Assembly: GCA_024693545.1 (NCBI GenBank)
Contig: JAILKT010000030.1
Coordinates: 1 to 52,345, forward strand
Direction: 5' to 3'
DNA: 52,345 bases
Source: Lachnospiraceae bacterium
GTDB lineage: Bacteria; Bacillota; Clostridia; Lachnospirales; Lachnospiraceae
Part shown: positions 9,569 to 18,975 of the stretch, in pieces
How the letters are laid out: each line of letters opens with the position of its first letter
How positions within the stretch are numbered: position 1 is the stretch's first letter
Notes under the pieces: generated by a model
Told to the model about the DNA's origin: nothing
Seen by the model: only the letters and a program-made list of their open reading frames with translations
Databases searched by the model: none
Translations under genes and position numbers: made by a program

Positions 9569-10588
9569 ATGAAAAAAACAGGAATAGTTTTTTTGTTACT
9601 GATCTTGGCATTGGCAGTCGTGGGGTGCAGTTCGAATAAAGACGAAAAGACAGCAGACAATAAATCGTCAGAAAACGCTGTTACAAACACTTCGGGTAAA
9701 GACGAAAAGGCAGCAGACTCAAATGTATCGGAAAATGCAGATACAGTTGAGAATAAAAAGGACGGCGAAACGGATACCGAAACAGACGGCTCAAAAGATG
9801 AAACAAATCTTTATCAGGCATTTATGGACGGTACCGGCAGCGCGAAATATACCGGATCGGGAGACAGAACCTCTTACCTGGATACAAAGGCAGTTCTTGA
9901 GGTTGGCAAATCATATACATGGGACGATATATCAAAAGCACTTGAAACAGTTGATGAATTTTCAGAAGTCAAACAGTCAGGTGATGTCACATATCACATG
10001 ATCGACTGCGGAAAAGACGGAATTCTTGAACTTTATGCGGAAGCTCCGTTTAATGAAGAATATACATTATATATGATAGTTAAGGAATTTGACGGTGAAC
10101 TTCAAATTATCTTTACACAGGACGGATGGTCAAGAAGTAGTGTTCTTGTCGGTGAAAACGGTGAGGTTATTACAGGAGGATCTGCCGGAGCTGCCGTTCA
10201 TGTTTCCGACTATGCATATATTGATGCAGAAGGAAAATATAAGTATTATTACGGTGTAACAGAAACTTTAACACTTTTCGGTGATTACTACGCATTTACA
10301 ACGGGGGATGATTTTGTTACGATCCCTACCGAAGGACTTGACAGTGAGCATATCGGAATTGATGATTATTATATTGAAGACGAAAACGGCGGAAGAGTTC
10401 ATTATCATCATTATTTTATGATTGACGACGATTTCAATGATATAACAACGGATGCGGATTACAGTGATGATAACGAAATAAAGAAGAGATTTGCTGATGC
10501 AGGAATTAAAACATATACATCGGCAGAAATCGATGAGATCCTTTCGACTAAGGGAACCGAGCTGAATATCCCGGATACAATGAAGTGA
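9569..10588 (+). CDS. Lipoprotein of unknown function with acidic repetitive linker
   Basis: MKKTGIVFLLLILALAVVGCSSNK lipobox; RBS AGGAGG; two 20-aa imperfect repeats after the Cys. Confidence 0.75.
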   Translation: MKKTGIVFLLLILALAVVGCSSNKDEKTADNKSSENAVTNTSGKDEKAADSNVSENADTVENKKDGETDTETDGSKDETNLYQAFMDGTGSAKYTGSGDRTSYLDTKAVLEVGKSYTWDDISKALETVDEFSEVKQSGDVTYHMIDCGKDGILELYAEAPFNEEYTLYMIVKEFDGELQIIFTQDGWSRSSVLVGENGEVITGGSAGAAVHVSDYAYIDAEGKYKYYYGVTETLTLFGDYYAFTTGDDFVTIPTEGLDSEHIGIDDYYIEDENGGRVHYHHYFMIDDDFNDITTDADYSDDNEIKKRFADAGIKTYTSAEIDEILSTKGTELNIPDTMK

Positions 10589-10621
10589 TATAGTGTCATA
10601 TAAATATAGTTTTTCTGAGAT

Positions 10622-10657
10622 AAAAGGCTGAGGATGTCCATGGCGCCTCAGCCTTTT
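10622..10657. terminator. Bidirectional terminator between convergent genes
   Basis: AAAAGGCTGAGG-N12-CCTCAGCCTTTT. Confidence 0.9.
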
Positions 10658-10658
10658 G

Positions 10659-11723
10659 TTATTTTTCGTGTTTTCTAAGCTTAACAGCATCTTTAGCGCT
10701 GCGTCTTCTGTCATCTTCAAGCTCAGCATAGTGTTTACGTGTAGTATTAACGTCTTTATGGCCAAGAACATCTGCAACAAGATAAATGTCACCGGTCTCT
10801 TTATAAAGGGCCGTTCCGTAGGTGCTGCGAAGCTTATGAGGAGTAATATGTTTCATAGAAGTTACCAGCCCTGCATACTTTTTGACCAGATTTTCAACCG
10901 ATTTAACGCAAAGACGTTTCTTTTGATTAGAAAGAAACAAAGCATCTTCGTGACCGGTACAAACATCGCTTATAGCATTTCTTTCATCAAGGTAAGGCAA
11001 GAGAGTGGCGCTTACTTCCTCACCAAAATAGACATATGATTCATAACCGCCTTTTCTTGTTATCTTTACACGACTGTTTTTAAGATCAAGATCTTTAATA
11101 TTTATTCCTACAAATTCTGTTACACGGACACCCGTACCAAGAAGAAAAGTTATTATGGCAAGATCTCTGGTTTTTAGCTTTTCACGATATTTGAGCATAT
11201 GATCTGAACAATTATAATTACCTGTTTCTATAAGTGTAAGCATATCTGAAACTTCGTCGCCGTCAAGCCTCACGATGGCTTTCTTGTGCAGTTTCGGCAT
11301 GTCGACTTTTACAACGGGGTTATCATTGATCATATTATTTTTAAAAAGATATCCGTAAAGGCTTCTCAGAGCCGACATTTTACGTTTAAGAGCTGTTTCC
11401 GAATTGGTAACTTCACGGCCGGTTTCATCGGTATAAAGACGAAGATGATCAAGATATTCTTCAATATCAAAAGGTTCAAGGTTTTCAAGGTCACCAAGGG
11501 AAATGTCACGGATTTCTTTATTCTTAAACAAAGGATTTGAATCATGAAGCCAGGTAAAAAATACTTTCAGATCAACTGCGTATGCAAGACGCGAACGTGA
11601 CTGCATCCTTTGTTTCATTCCACGCATATACGTAGTAACATAACCCGGAAGTTCAGCAAGATACTCACGCAGAGCTTTTGTATAATCGATTTCTTTTTGT
11701 TCATGGTAAGATTTGTTATCCAT
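10659..11723 (-). CDS. Xer-family tyrosine site-specific recombinase
   Basis: R (GTGVRVTE), K, HKLR, LGHKD, Y (KHYAE) catalytic residues; N-terminal SAM-like domain. Confidence 0.9.
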   Translation of the reverse strand: MDNKSYHEQKEIDYTKALREYLAELPGYVTTYMRGMKQRMQSRSRLAYAVDLKVFFTWLHDSNPLFKNKEIRDISLGDLENLEPFDIEEYLDHLRLYTDETGREVTNSETALKRKMSALRSLYGYLFKNNMINDNPVVKVDMPKLHKKAIVRLDGDEVSDMLTLIETGNYNCSDHMLKYREKLKTRDLAIITFLLGTGVRVTEFVGINIKDLDLKNSRVKITRKGGYESYVYFGEEVSATLLPYLDERNAISDVCTGHEDALFLSNQKKRLCVKSVENLVKKYAGLVTSMKHITPHKLRSTYGTALYKETGDIYLVADVLGHKDVNTTRKHYAELEDDRRRSAKDAVKLRKHEK

Positions 11724-11769
11724 ATAAAACCCCTTACTAAAGTTTCGTTAAACCTAGATTTATAGAATA

Positions 11770-11798
11770 ATTATATATCAAAAGCTCTCTCTTGTCAA
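11770..11798 (-). promoter_or_regulatory. Promoter for xer gene
   Basis: On - strand: TTGACA, 17-nt spacer, TATAAT. Confidence 0.8.
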
Positions 11799-11866
11799 TA
11801 GATATAATCGCCGTTTTTTCTTTATTTTAAAGGCTTTTATGATATATTGATATAAAAAAACACAAA

Positions 11867-11892
11867 AAGCACGGACCATCTTTTCCGTGCTT
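11867..11892 (-). terminator. Terminator of blaI-like gene
   Basis: On - strand AAGCACGGA-N8-TCCGTGCTT followed by TTTGTGTTTTTTT. Confidence 0.8.
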
Positions 11893-11929
11893 CCTGCGCC
11901 ATAAAACAAAACCCTCTCCAATATTTACA

Positions 11930-12295
11930 TCAAGGCTTATACTCGTTAATAATATTTTCAAGCTCCAAAAGTTCTGTAGCTTTCAGTTTGTTGTTTTTCA
12001 GGAATTCGCTGACGAATCCTGTAAACGAACCATCAAATAGTTTTTCCAATAATGACAAACTCTCGGTTTGTCTGACTTCAGCTTTAGTTATTAGTGCTTT
12101 ACAAAAGAATCCGGGATCTTGTCTGTCGATCGCACCCTTATCTATAAGTCGTTTAATGACTGTATAAGTGGTATTCTTTTCCCAACCGATATATTCTTTT
12201 ATTATTTTTGCTATATCCTTGGCGGCCAACATCTTGTTTGACCATAAAAGCTCCATAACATTGAGCTCGCCCTCATGCAGTCGAATCTCTCCCAT
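11930..12295 (-). CDS. BlaI/MecI/CopY-family transcriptional repressor
   Basis: HEGELNVMELLWSNKMLAAKDIAKIIKEYIGWEKNTTYTVIKRLIDKGAIDR typical of BlaI. ATG at 12295 has RBS GGAGGGG, so the 12322 start is less likely. Confidence 0.88.
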   Translation of the reverse strand: MGEIRLHEGELNVMELLWSNKMLAAKDIAKIIKEYIGWEKNTTYTVIKRLIDKGAIDRQDPGFFCKALITKAEVRQTESLSLLEKLFDGSFTGFVSEFLKNNKLKATELLELENIINEYKP

Positions 12296-12323
12296 GGATA
12301 AAATCCCCTCCGGAACACTCATT

Positions 12324-12335
12324 CTACTTATGTAG
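12324..12335 (-). promoter_or_regulatory. Candidate BlaI-type operator
   Basis: CTAC-TTAT-GTAG dyad between promoter and start, similar to the BlaI/MecI site TACTACATATGTAGTA. Confidence 0.55.
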
Positions 12336-12354
12336 CATCTAGTGAACAGGTACT

Positions 12355-12383
12355 ATTCTATATCAATAGAAAAGATTTGTCAA
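12355..12383 (-). promoter_or_regulatory. Promoter of blaI-like gene
   Basis: On - strand: TTGACA (12383-12378), 17-nt spacer, TAGAAT (12360-12355). Confidence 0.78.
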
Positions 12384-12410
12384 GCCCAGAAATGTACTTT
12401 TTTCAAGGTT

Positions 12411-13679
12411 CTACAGTTGTGGAATGAAGTTTTCCAGGTATTCACATCCATATATAGGCATGTAAATTATGTCTTTTGAATCACTAAATGAGCTTTCAGT
12501 AAACTGAAATATCACTGATGTCATTTTACCATATTCTTTTAAAAATTCAAAATAATTAATTTTTCTTTTTGATCTGTTGCAAATAACTTTTACCGGGCAG
12601 AACTTGCCGTCGGATTCTATCAGAACATTGATCTTGAAACGATTTTTACCTGTCCAGGAAAATGTTTTTATCCCTTTCTCGGCTAAGATATTTCTGATAT
12701 GATTTTCTATGACCAGTTCTTTTATCTTCTCTTCTGAAAGCTGAAGATTATATTTGTTTTTTATTAGTAAATATCTGTATATCGCGTCATCTGTGAGTGC
12801 AAGACTGTAGGACGTGCTGCCGAGTCTCGGTATCTTTATGATAACATCGTCTTCTATCAGGTCTTCGATATCTTTTTCAAGCTGTCTTTTGTCTATATGC
12901 CGTCTACCGGTTTTAGATATAACGAATTTGGAATTTTTTGAACATTCCGGAATAGTGTTGATTATCTGTATTTTATTATGGGCACTCGTACTGTTTTGCT
13001 CTTTTATGCATATGTTGCCGATAAGACCTTTGTATCTTTCGGCTGCCAGATCTTCAGGGAACACCTCTGTATCTTCTTTGGCCGACTCATAAACGGCACG
13101 TGGATACCCTCCCGTTGATATATACTGGTAGTACATGTCTGTCAGTTCGTTATGGATCAGAGAAGGCATATTTTTTTTCTCTTTCATATGTGCTTCGACA
13201 ACACCGGCATAAAAACTGTCACCTGATTGTCTTAAAAATTCTGTAAAAGATACTTTATTTGCGCATATGCAGGCGTCAAACAATGCCGAATGTTTTTTTG
13301 ACCATGCCTGTTCGCTTGTAATATAGATGATCTTTAGATCTTTATATTTATAAGATTTCTTCTTTTCTGTAAGAAGTTCGGTAAGACCTTTTATATGATC
13401 GGTTTCCAAAAATTCGTCCAAAATAAACGTAACAGAATGTAAAACTTCCGATAAGCTGTATGCATTGACAAGAGCTTCGGTAATGTCCATTCCTTCTTTA
13501 AGATTATTTATCAGATTCGATATGTCATCACTTCTGAAATTAATGATAATATATCCGCCATGTATATCCTCAAAAAGACTGTTGGCAAAATAAGTCTTTC
13601 CAAGACCTTCAAGCCCGTATAAAAGTATTCTTTTATGATCGGTATTTTTTAGAAGATCTTTAATTCTTTCTTTAAACAT
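12411..13679 (-). CDS. AAA ATPase with DUF4143-like C-terminal region
   Basis: Walker A GLEGLGKT, Walker B-like VTFILDEF, SFTEFLRQSG...YYQYISTGGYPRAV. Confidence 0.75.
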   Translation of the reverse strand: MFKERIKDLLKNTDHKRILLYGLEGLGKTYFANSLFEDIHGGYIIINFRSDDISNLINNLKEGMDITEALVNAYSLSEVLHSVTFILDEFLETDHIKGLTELLTEKKKSYKYKDLKIIYITSEQAWSKKHSALFDACICANKVSFTEFLRQSGDSFYAGVVEAHMKEKKNMPSLIHNELTDMYYQYISTGGYPRAVYESAKEDTEVFPEDLAAERYKGLIGNICIKEQNSTSAHNKIQIINTIPECSKNSKFVISKTGRRHIDKRQLEKDIEDLIEDDVIIKIPRLGSTSYSLALTDDAIYRYLLIKNKYNLQLSEEKIKELVIENHIRNILAEKGIKTFSWTGKNRFKINVLIESDGKFCPVKVICNRSKRKINYFEFLKEYGKMTSVIFQFTESSFSDSKDIIYMPIYGCEYLENFIPQL

Positions 13680-13712
13680 ATTGCTTATTCTCCGTCTTTA
13701 ATTGAACACCGT

Positions 13713-14633
13713 TTACTGAATGCGAAGCTTATCAAGTATATTCCTGAAATATTCGGGTGGCTCGTCTCTAACTTCTATATATTGACCGTCTGACGGCCTT
13801 TTTAATCCGATGATCCATGCATGAAGTGTCTGACCGACAGTTCCGAACCCTTTTCTGTATCCTCCGTAGACCTCATCTCCCAGTATCGGATGCCCTGCAG
13901 ATGCCATATGAACTCTTATTTGGTGCGTTCTGCCTGTTTCGAGTCTGCATTCGATAAGAGAATAACCTTTGAAGCGTTCAAGGGTTTTATAATGCGTTAC
14001 GGCGTTTTTTCCCATAGGGTCGATCGCCATTTTTTTTCTGTCGGTTTTATTACGAGCCAAAGGTTTATCTATTGTTCCTTCATCATCTGTATTACCGCAG
14101 CATATTGCAAGATAACGACGTGTTACCGAATGCTCTTTGAGTTGTTCGGCGACAAAGCGATGAGCGATATCGTTTTTACAGACTACAAGCAGACCTGAAG
14201 TATCTTTATCTATTCTGTGTACAATTCCCGGACGAAGTACTCCGTTTATACCGGAGAGTTTTCCGTCTAAATAATTTATAAGGCCGTTGACAAGAGTGCC
14301 TGTATAATTACCCGGTGCGGGATGCACAACCATATTCTGAGGTTTATAAACTATAAGTATGTCATTATCTTCATAACGGACATCTATTTTTATATTTTCA
14401 GGTAAAATATCGGGAATCTTAAGTTCAGGAACATCGATTTCGGCTATATCGCCTTCGCTGACTTTAAGACTTGGTTTAACGGATGAGTTGTTCAGAATGA
14501 CAAGGTCTTCATCAATGAGCTTTTTGATATAGCTTCTCGACAGATCGGGACAAAGACTTGCAAGATATGAATCAATTCGCATGCCTTCGCTCTCATCGGA
14601 AACTATAAACTTTAGCTTTTCTGACATAGGCAT
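13713..14633 (-). CDS. rluD: RluA/RluD-family 23S rRNA pseudouridine synthase
   Basis: S4 domain; HRIDKDTSGLLVVCK; ETGRTHQIRVHMA. Confidence 0.93.
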   Translation of the reverse strand: MPMSEKLKFIVSDESEGMRIDSYLASLCPDLSRSYIKKLIDEDLVILNNSSVKPSLKVSEGDIAEIDVPELKIPDILPENIKIDVRYEDNDILIVYKPQNMVVHPAPGNYTGTLVNGLINYLDGKLSGINGVLRPGIVHRIDKDTSGLLVVCKNDIAHRFVAEQLKEHSVTRRYLAICCGNTDDEGTIDKPLARNKTDRKKMAIDPMGKNAVTHYKTLERFKGYSLIECRLETGRTHQIRVHMASAGHPILGDEVYGGYRKGFGTVGQTLHAWIIGLKRPSDGQYIEVRDEPPEYFRNILDKLRIQ

Positions 14634-14647
14634 TGTCCTTTCGATAA

Positions 14648-15205
14648 TTATTTTGTTTCATCTTTTTCCGGATCGGAACTGTCTTCTTCTCTATTTTTTT
14701 TGGATCTTTTGATCTTTAAAAATTCGAAATCGGCATCTTTATAGTAGAAAATAAGAAGCACAGCGGTAAGTATCCCTCCGACAGTAACATAACAATCGGC
14801 AATATTAAAAACAGGGAAGTCTATTAGACTGAAATACAGAAAATCGGTAACTGCAGAATAAAAAAGTCTGTCAATAACATTGCCGACAGCGCCGGAGAAT
14901 AATAAAATCAGCATTATTCTGAGTGGTCTGAGTCGTTTATTGTCTTTAGGCATCTTATAATATAAAAAGCTTATAACAAACATTAATATGAATGAAAAAA
15001 CAGTTATTAAAAATGAAACGGAATTAAACAATCCCCATGCAACTCCGGTATTAAAGACTAACCTGAATTCAAATACCCCGTCTATAAGAATAAACGGTGA
15101 ATCTGTTAAAGTGCAGCGAGCGATCGCTTTTGTTATCTGATCTAATGATATTAAAATTACTGCTATGATAATGGCAGGCAGATTTTTCTTTAATGCTTCT
15201 CTCAT
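14648..15205 (-). CDS. lspA: Lipoprotein signal peptidase II
   Basis: Four TM spans; FNTGVAWG; GAVGNVIDR; VTDFLYF catalytic Asp residues intact. Confidence 0.95.
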   Translation of the reverse strand: MREALKKNLPAIIIAVILISLDQITKAIARCTLTDSPFILIDGVFEFRLVFNTGVAWGLFNSVSFLITVFSFILMFVISFLYYKMPKDNKRLRPLRIMLILLFSGAVGNVIDRLFYSAVTDFLYFSLIDFPVFNIADCYVTVGGILTAVLLIFYYKDADFEFLKIKRSKKNREEDSSDPEKDETK

Positions 15206-15246
15206 ATCCGTTTTCCGTTTTTATATGTTATCGTTTCCTTAAAAAA

Positions 15247-15270
15247 AGATCCGCCTGATTCAGCGGATCT
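15247..15270 (-). terminator. Terminator between divIVA and lspA
   Basis: On - strand AGATCCGC-N8-GCGGATCT followed by TTTTTT. Confidence 0.8.
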
Positions 15271-15282
15271 AAATTACTTTTA

Positions 15283-16029
15283 TTAGTTGTCCCCGAAATC
15301 GATATAGCCAAAACCAGTGCCATCGCTATCAAAATCTTCTTCATCGAAGTCTTTTTCGATGCCTTCATCTTCTTTTGAGAGTGCGGCAGCTTCCTGAGGA
15401 GTCACAGAATATTTTCTTTGCTCTGTGTTATGTTTCTTGGGATCATTTTGTACGTTTTTGTTAATCAATGAATCCGATTTACGCACATCTATCGAAGTAT
15501 CGTTCTCCTCTTCAGCATCAGCCAGCATTGATGAAACCGACTGATTTGGCTCATCTTCAACCAGATCAAAATTCTTGATATCAAGATCGTAAGCTTTTGA
15601 ACTGATAAGCTCTACCTGAGCATTTGCAAGATTTTTAAATTCTGCCCTGTATTTTTCGTACTGACGTATAAGCGCATTAGTCTGACGCTGAAGCGAAGAA
15701 AGCTCATTACGTGCATCAGCAACGATTATACTGGCTTTTGTACGTGCTTCCTGTTCGATACGCTTGGCTTCTTTAGCTGCGTTGGAACGAGTCTCGTCTG
15801 CTGTCTTTTCTGCAAGAACCAACGCTTTTTGCAGAGTTTTTTCAATGGTCTTATAATACTGGATTCCTTCGTTAAGAACTGAAACCTTATCTTTAAGCTC
15901 CATGTTTTCTCTGTAAATGTCTTCGTATGAACGGAGAACCTCGGCTCTGAAATTCTCCACATCTTTTTTATCGTAACCAAGTCCGCCTGACTTGAATGAT
16001 TTGCTCTGAACTTCAACAGGAGTAAGCAT
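15283..16029 (-). CDS. divIVA: DivIVA-domain cell division/polarity protein
   Basis: MLTPVEVQSKSFKSGGLGYDKKDVENFRAEVLRSYEDIYREN; coiled-coil; acidic tail. Confidence 0.93.
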   Translation of the reverse strand: MLTPVEVQSKSFKSGGLGYDKKDVENFRAEVLRSYEDIYRENMELKDKVSVLNEGIQYYKTIEKTLQKALVLAEKTADETRSNAAKEAKRIEQEARTKASIIVADARNELSSLQRQTNALIRQYEKYRAEFKNLANAQVELISSKAYDLDIKNFDLVEDEPNQSVSSMLADAEEENDTSIDVRKSDSLINKNVQNDPKKHNTEQRKYSVTPQEAAALSKEDEGIEKDFDEEDFDSDGTGFGYIDFGDN

Positions 16030-16046
16030 TATGATCTCCTTTTATA

Positions 16047-16622
16047 TTATTTCATAAGGTTGACGTTGTATCCGGATTGTTCAAGAATATCATTATAATC
16101 ACCGGTAACATCAATATTGTAAGGTGCTACTACAAATATGTTCTCGCTGATCGGGAAAAGCTTGCCGTTGAGTGAATATACAGAACCGGCAATAAAGTCA
16201 ATGATCCTCTGCGCAAGAGCAAGATCAACGTCCGCAAGAGTGATTATCGCACAACAATTTGAAAGAAGAACGTCACAAACATCCTGTGATTCATTAAATG
16301 AACTACACTTCATGATACAAACTTCGTTACCTTTGTTTGTTTTCTGAATGGGAACAACTTTACTTCCTTCTGCTCTCTCAATTCTAAGACGTTTTGATTC
16401 TTCCTGTCCCTCAATATATGTGGAAGAACCAAATCTCTCTGAAAGGCTGTGAGCTTCTTCACGTCTGGGCTGGTACTGTGAGCCGCTATACGAAGCTCTC
16501 TGCTTTGATTGACCGTATTCTTGAGCTTCTTCCTCTTCAAGCTCTTCCTCATACTTGTCAAAATCTTCATCGCCGTAAGGCTTTCTAAAACTTTGGAATA
16601 AATTTTGAATTGATTTAAACAT
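16047..16622 (-). CDS. sepF: Cell division protein SepF
   Basis: Acidic linker then EVCIMKCSSFNESQDVCDVLLSNCCAIITLADVDLALAQRIIDFIAGSVYSLNGKLFPISENIFVVAPYNIDV. Start chosen at 16622 (RBS GAGGTAG). Confidence 0.95.
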   Translation of the reverse strand: MFKSIQNLFQSFRKPYGDEDFDKYEEELEEEEAQEYGQSKQRASYSGSQYQPRREEAHSLSERFGSSTYIEGQEESKRLRIERAEGSKVVPIQKTNKGNEVCIMKCSSFNESQDVCDVLLSNCCAIITLADVDLALAQRIIDFIAGSVYSLNGKLFPISENIFVVAPYNIDVTGDYNDILEQSGYNVNLMK

Positions 16623-16623
16623 A

Positions 16624-17379
16624 CTACCTCGATTCAGATTTGGCGCCATAATCTCTTGCGCCGAAAATCCCTGTCCCTACTCTGATATGAGTTGCGCCTT
16701 CTTCGATGGCAGTCTCAAAATCAAGAGTCATACCCATCGATAAAACGCTCATATCGATATTATCGTAATTTTTAGACTTTATGTCAACAAATAAATCCCT
16801 CATTTTCCTAAAATAAGGACGATTTGTATCGGGATCGTCGCAAATAGGTGCAACGGTCATCAAACCGCGTATTTTTATATTAGATAACTCAGCGAGAGAA
16901 TCTGTAAAAGCAACGGCTTCTTCCGGCCGTATGCCGTATTTTGATTCTTCGCCGGCAATATTGATCTCAAGAAGTATGTCGGTGATCAAATCCTTCTTTT
17001 TGGATTCTGAGTCGATCACTTTTGCCAGTTTGAGTGAATCAACGGAATGAATGAGCTCTGTTTTTCCTATGAGCTGTTTTACTTTATTTGTTTGCAGATG
17101 TCCGATAAAATGCCACTTGATCTTCGCTGCTGTCTGCGGGCTTTTGGTTGAAAAATAATCATTGACCTCGATCTGTTTATCAAGAAGCTCTTTTACCCAG
17201 TTCTCTCCGAATTCATATTGCTCATTCTCTGCGGCAATACACACGGAATCGGCAGGATTAAGCTTGCTGACGGCAATAAGCGTTATTTCTTTCGGATCTC
17301 TTCCTGCGCGATCTGCTGCTGCTATTGCCCTCTTTCTGATCTCATCAAGGTTTAATTTGATCTGATCATGTTCTGACAT
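16624..17379 (-). CDS. yggS: YggS/PLPHP-family PLP homeostasis protein
   Basis: LIAVSKLNP (PLP Lys), FGENWVKELLDK, WHFIGHLQTNKVK, LSMGMTLDFETAIEEGATHIRVGTGIFG. Confidence 0.95.
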   Translation of the reverse strand: MSEHDQIKLNLDEIRKRAIAAADRAGRDPKEITLIAVSKLNPADSVCIAAENEQYEFGENWVKELLDKQIEVNDYFSTKSPQTAAKIKWHFIGHLQTNKVKQLIGKTELIHSVDSLKLAKVIDSESKKKDLITDILLEINIAGEESKYGIRPEEAVAFTDSLAELSNIKIRGLMTVAPICDDPDTNRPYFRKMRDLFVDIKSKNYDNIDMSVLSMGMTLDFETAIEEGATHIRVGTGIFGARDYGAKSESR

Positions 17380-17419
17380 GAATAATGCCTCCAAAACAAT
17401 TTAATAATATAAGATGCTT

Positions 17420-18973
17420 TTATAATATAAGGTCCGATTCTTTTCCTTTGGAACCGTCAAGAGCTATATGATCGTATTCCCTGATGCCGTCAGGCGTTGA
17501 CGGGCTGATGATCACATAATCACTTCCGGTCTCAAGTCTTTCAATCCTGACAAATTGATAAATGGCTTTATTTACATTATAAACACCATCCAGGCTGTTT
17601 GTGGAAGAAATGATTATACGGTTACCGGTGTCCGGATTATTGATTATATCACCTTCAGAAACGTACAAGGGGTCTATATAGGCGTAATAACCGTCTGAAT
17701 AGAATTTTGTTGGATAAATGGGCGTGAGGATTATCTCTCCCGATTCGGGATCGAATTCTTCTTTCATAATAGCCGATTTATTATCTTTATCCTGAACAAA
17801 CATATTCAGAGGACAAAGGTAAAACTGCTTTTGCACGATGCTCGAAATCGGGATCTTCAGACCTTCATCCCTTTTATTTATGAATCTGACGGACAAAAGA
17901 CGATCATCGATAAATTCAGACATATAGTTGTTTAGTTTTATCTCAACAAAATAGTCGGTTCCGATGGAATACGGTGTTGTGGTTACGGTAACCGGTGTTG
18001 TTTTGTTACCTATAAGAACTTTTGCCTCGCGAGTTCCGACATTATCAACATAAAAATCTTCGGTTACTTTACATACGATTGCCCAGTTTTCGTCTCCGCA
18101 TATCCTGTATACGGGATCGTCCTGAGCTATCAATCCTGTACTTCTCAGATTGACAACATCGGGTGCAGTATCAAACATATCTGCCGTAACCATCTCGGTA
18201 GTAATTCCGTTATATGCATCATATTTAAATGATACAACGCCGGAATAAGGGGTTTGACAAACATGCAGCCTTCCGCTTGTATTTTCATTTTCGACATACC
18301 CCTTGAGGTTCTCGATCATATTGTTGCTGACAAAATCATATATCATCGAATCGAGCTGTTCTTTAAAGTCGCCGACATTACCGATGATAGTAGATGAATC
18401 TCCTTCAAGATAGCGTGCTATCGATGATTTGATCTCTTTTATCTGCGATTTATCGAGCTTTTCGTTTACAAAATCCTTTTTAAGGGTATTATATGAATTA
18501 CTCATTGAATCAACACAATAGATAATACTGTTTTTAGCAGATTTCTTTTTGTTTCTGACGAAATAACTGATATATCCGGAATAGTCCGAAAAAACTATTC
18601 TTTCGTCCCTGACAGCAATACCGCTAAAGGTTGTATCATAGCTGAGCTGAGCCGCTTTAACCTCATAGATCGATATTTTATCGCGGGAAGACATCATGAT
18701 CAGATTGACCACAAGATAGACTATTACAGCAAACAAAAACAACGCACTCACAGAAAAGGGATTGCGCTTTTTATGTTTTTTCTTCTTAATCGGTGCATCA
18801 TTCTTAGGCGAAGTATTATCCGAAGCAGCAGAGCTTTGCCGGGAGGGATCCTTTTCGCCATAACGCATATATGAACCGTTACTGCTTATGTTTGTCTGTT
18901 TTTCAGGTTCGGCAGGGTTTCCCGTAGGATTACCCTGCCGACCTTTAATGTTGATAATATTATCTTTATACAT
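17420..18973 (-). CDS. HlyD-like single-pass membrane protein of unknown function
   Basis: About 70-aa low-complexity basic N-terminus, one TM (VSALFLFAVIVYLVVNLIMM), extracytoplasmic region resembling barrel-sandwich/HlyD adaptor proteins; no transporter genes adjacent. Confidence 0.6.
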   Translation of the reverse strand: MYKDNIINIKGRQGNPTGNPAEPEKQTNISSNGSYMRYGEKDPSRQSSAASDNTSPKNDAPIKKKKHKKRNPFSVSALFLFAVIVYLVVNLIMMSSRDKISIYEVKAAQLSYDTTFSGIAVRDERIVFSDYSGYISYFVRNKKKSAKNSIIYCVDSMSNSYNTLKKDFVNEKLDKSQIKEIKSSIARYLEGDSSTIIGNVGDFKEQLDSMIYDFVSNNMIENLKGYVENENTSGRLHVCQTPYSGVVSFKYDAYNGITTEMVTADMFDTAPDVVNLRSTGLIAQDDPVYRICGDENWAIVCKVTEDFYVDNVGTREAKVLIGNKTTPVTVTTTPYSIGTDYFVEIKLNNYMSEFIDDRLLSVRFINKRDEGLKIPISSIVQKQFYLCPLNMFVQDKDNKSAIMKEEFDPESGEIILTPIYPTKFYSDGYYAYIDPLYVSEGDIINNPDTGNRIIISSTNSLDGVYNVNKAIYQFVRIERLETGSDYVIISPSTPDGIREYDHIALDGSKGKESDLIL

Positions 18974-18975
18974 TT

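Noticed and set aside
10268-10792. 174-aa - strand ORF across the lipoprotein 3' end and xer 3' end
   Set aside because: Crosses a bidirectional terminator and two supported genes; no RBS.
11724-11830. dif site next to the Xer recombinase
   Set aside because: No convincing match to the Firmicute dif consensus; the AT-rich string is explained by a promoter.
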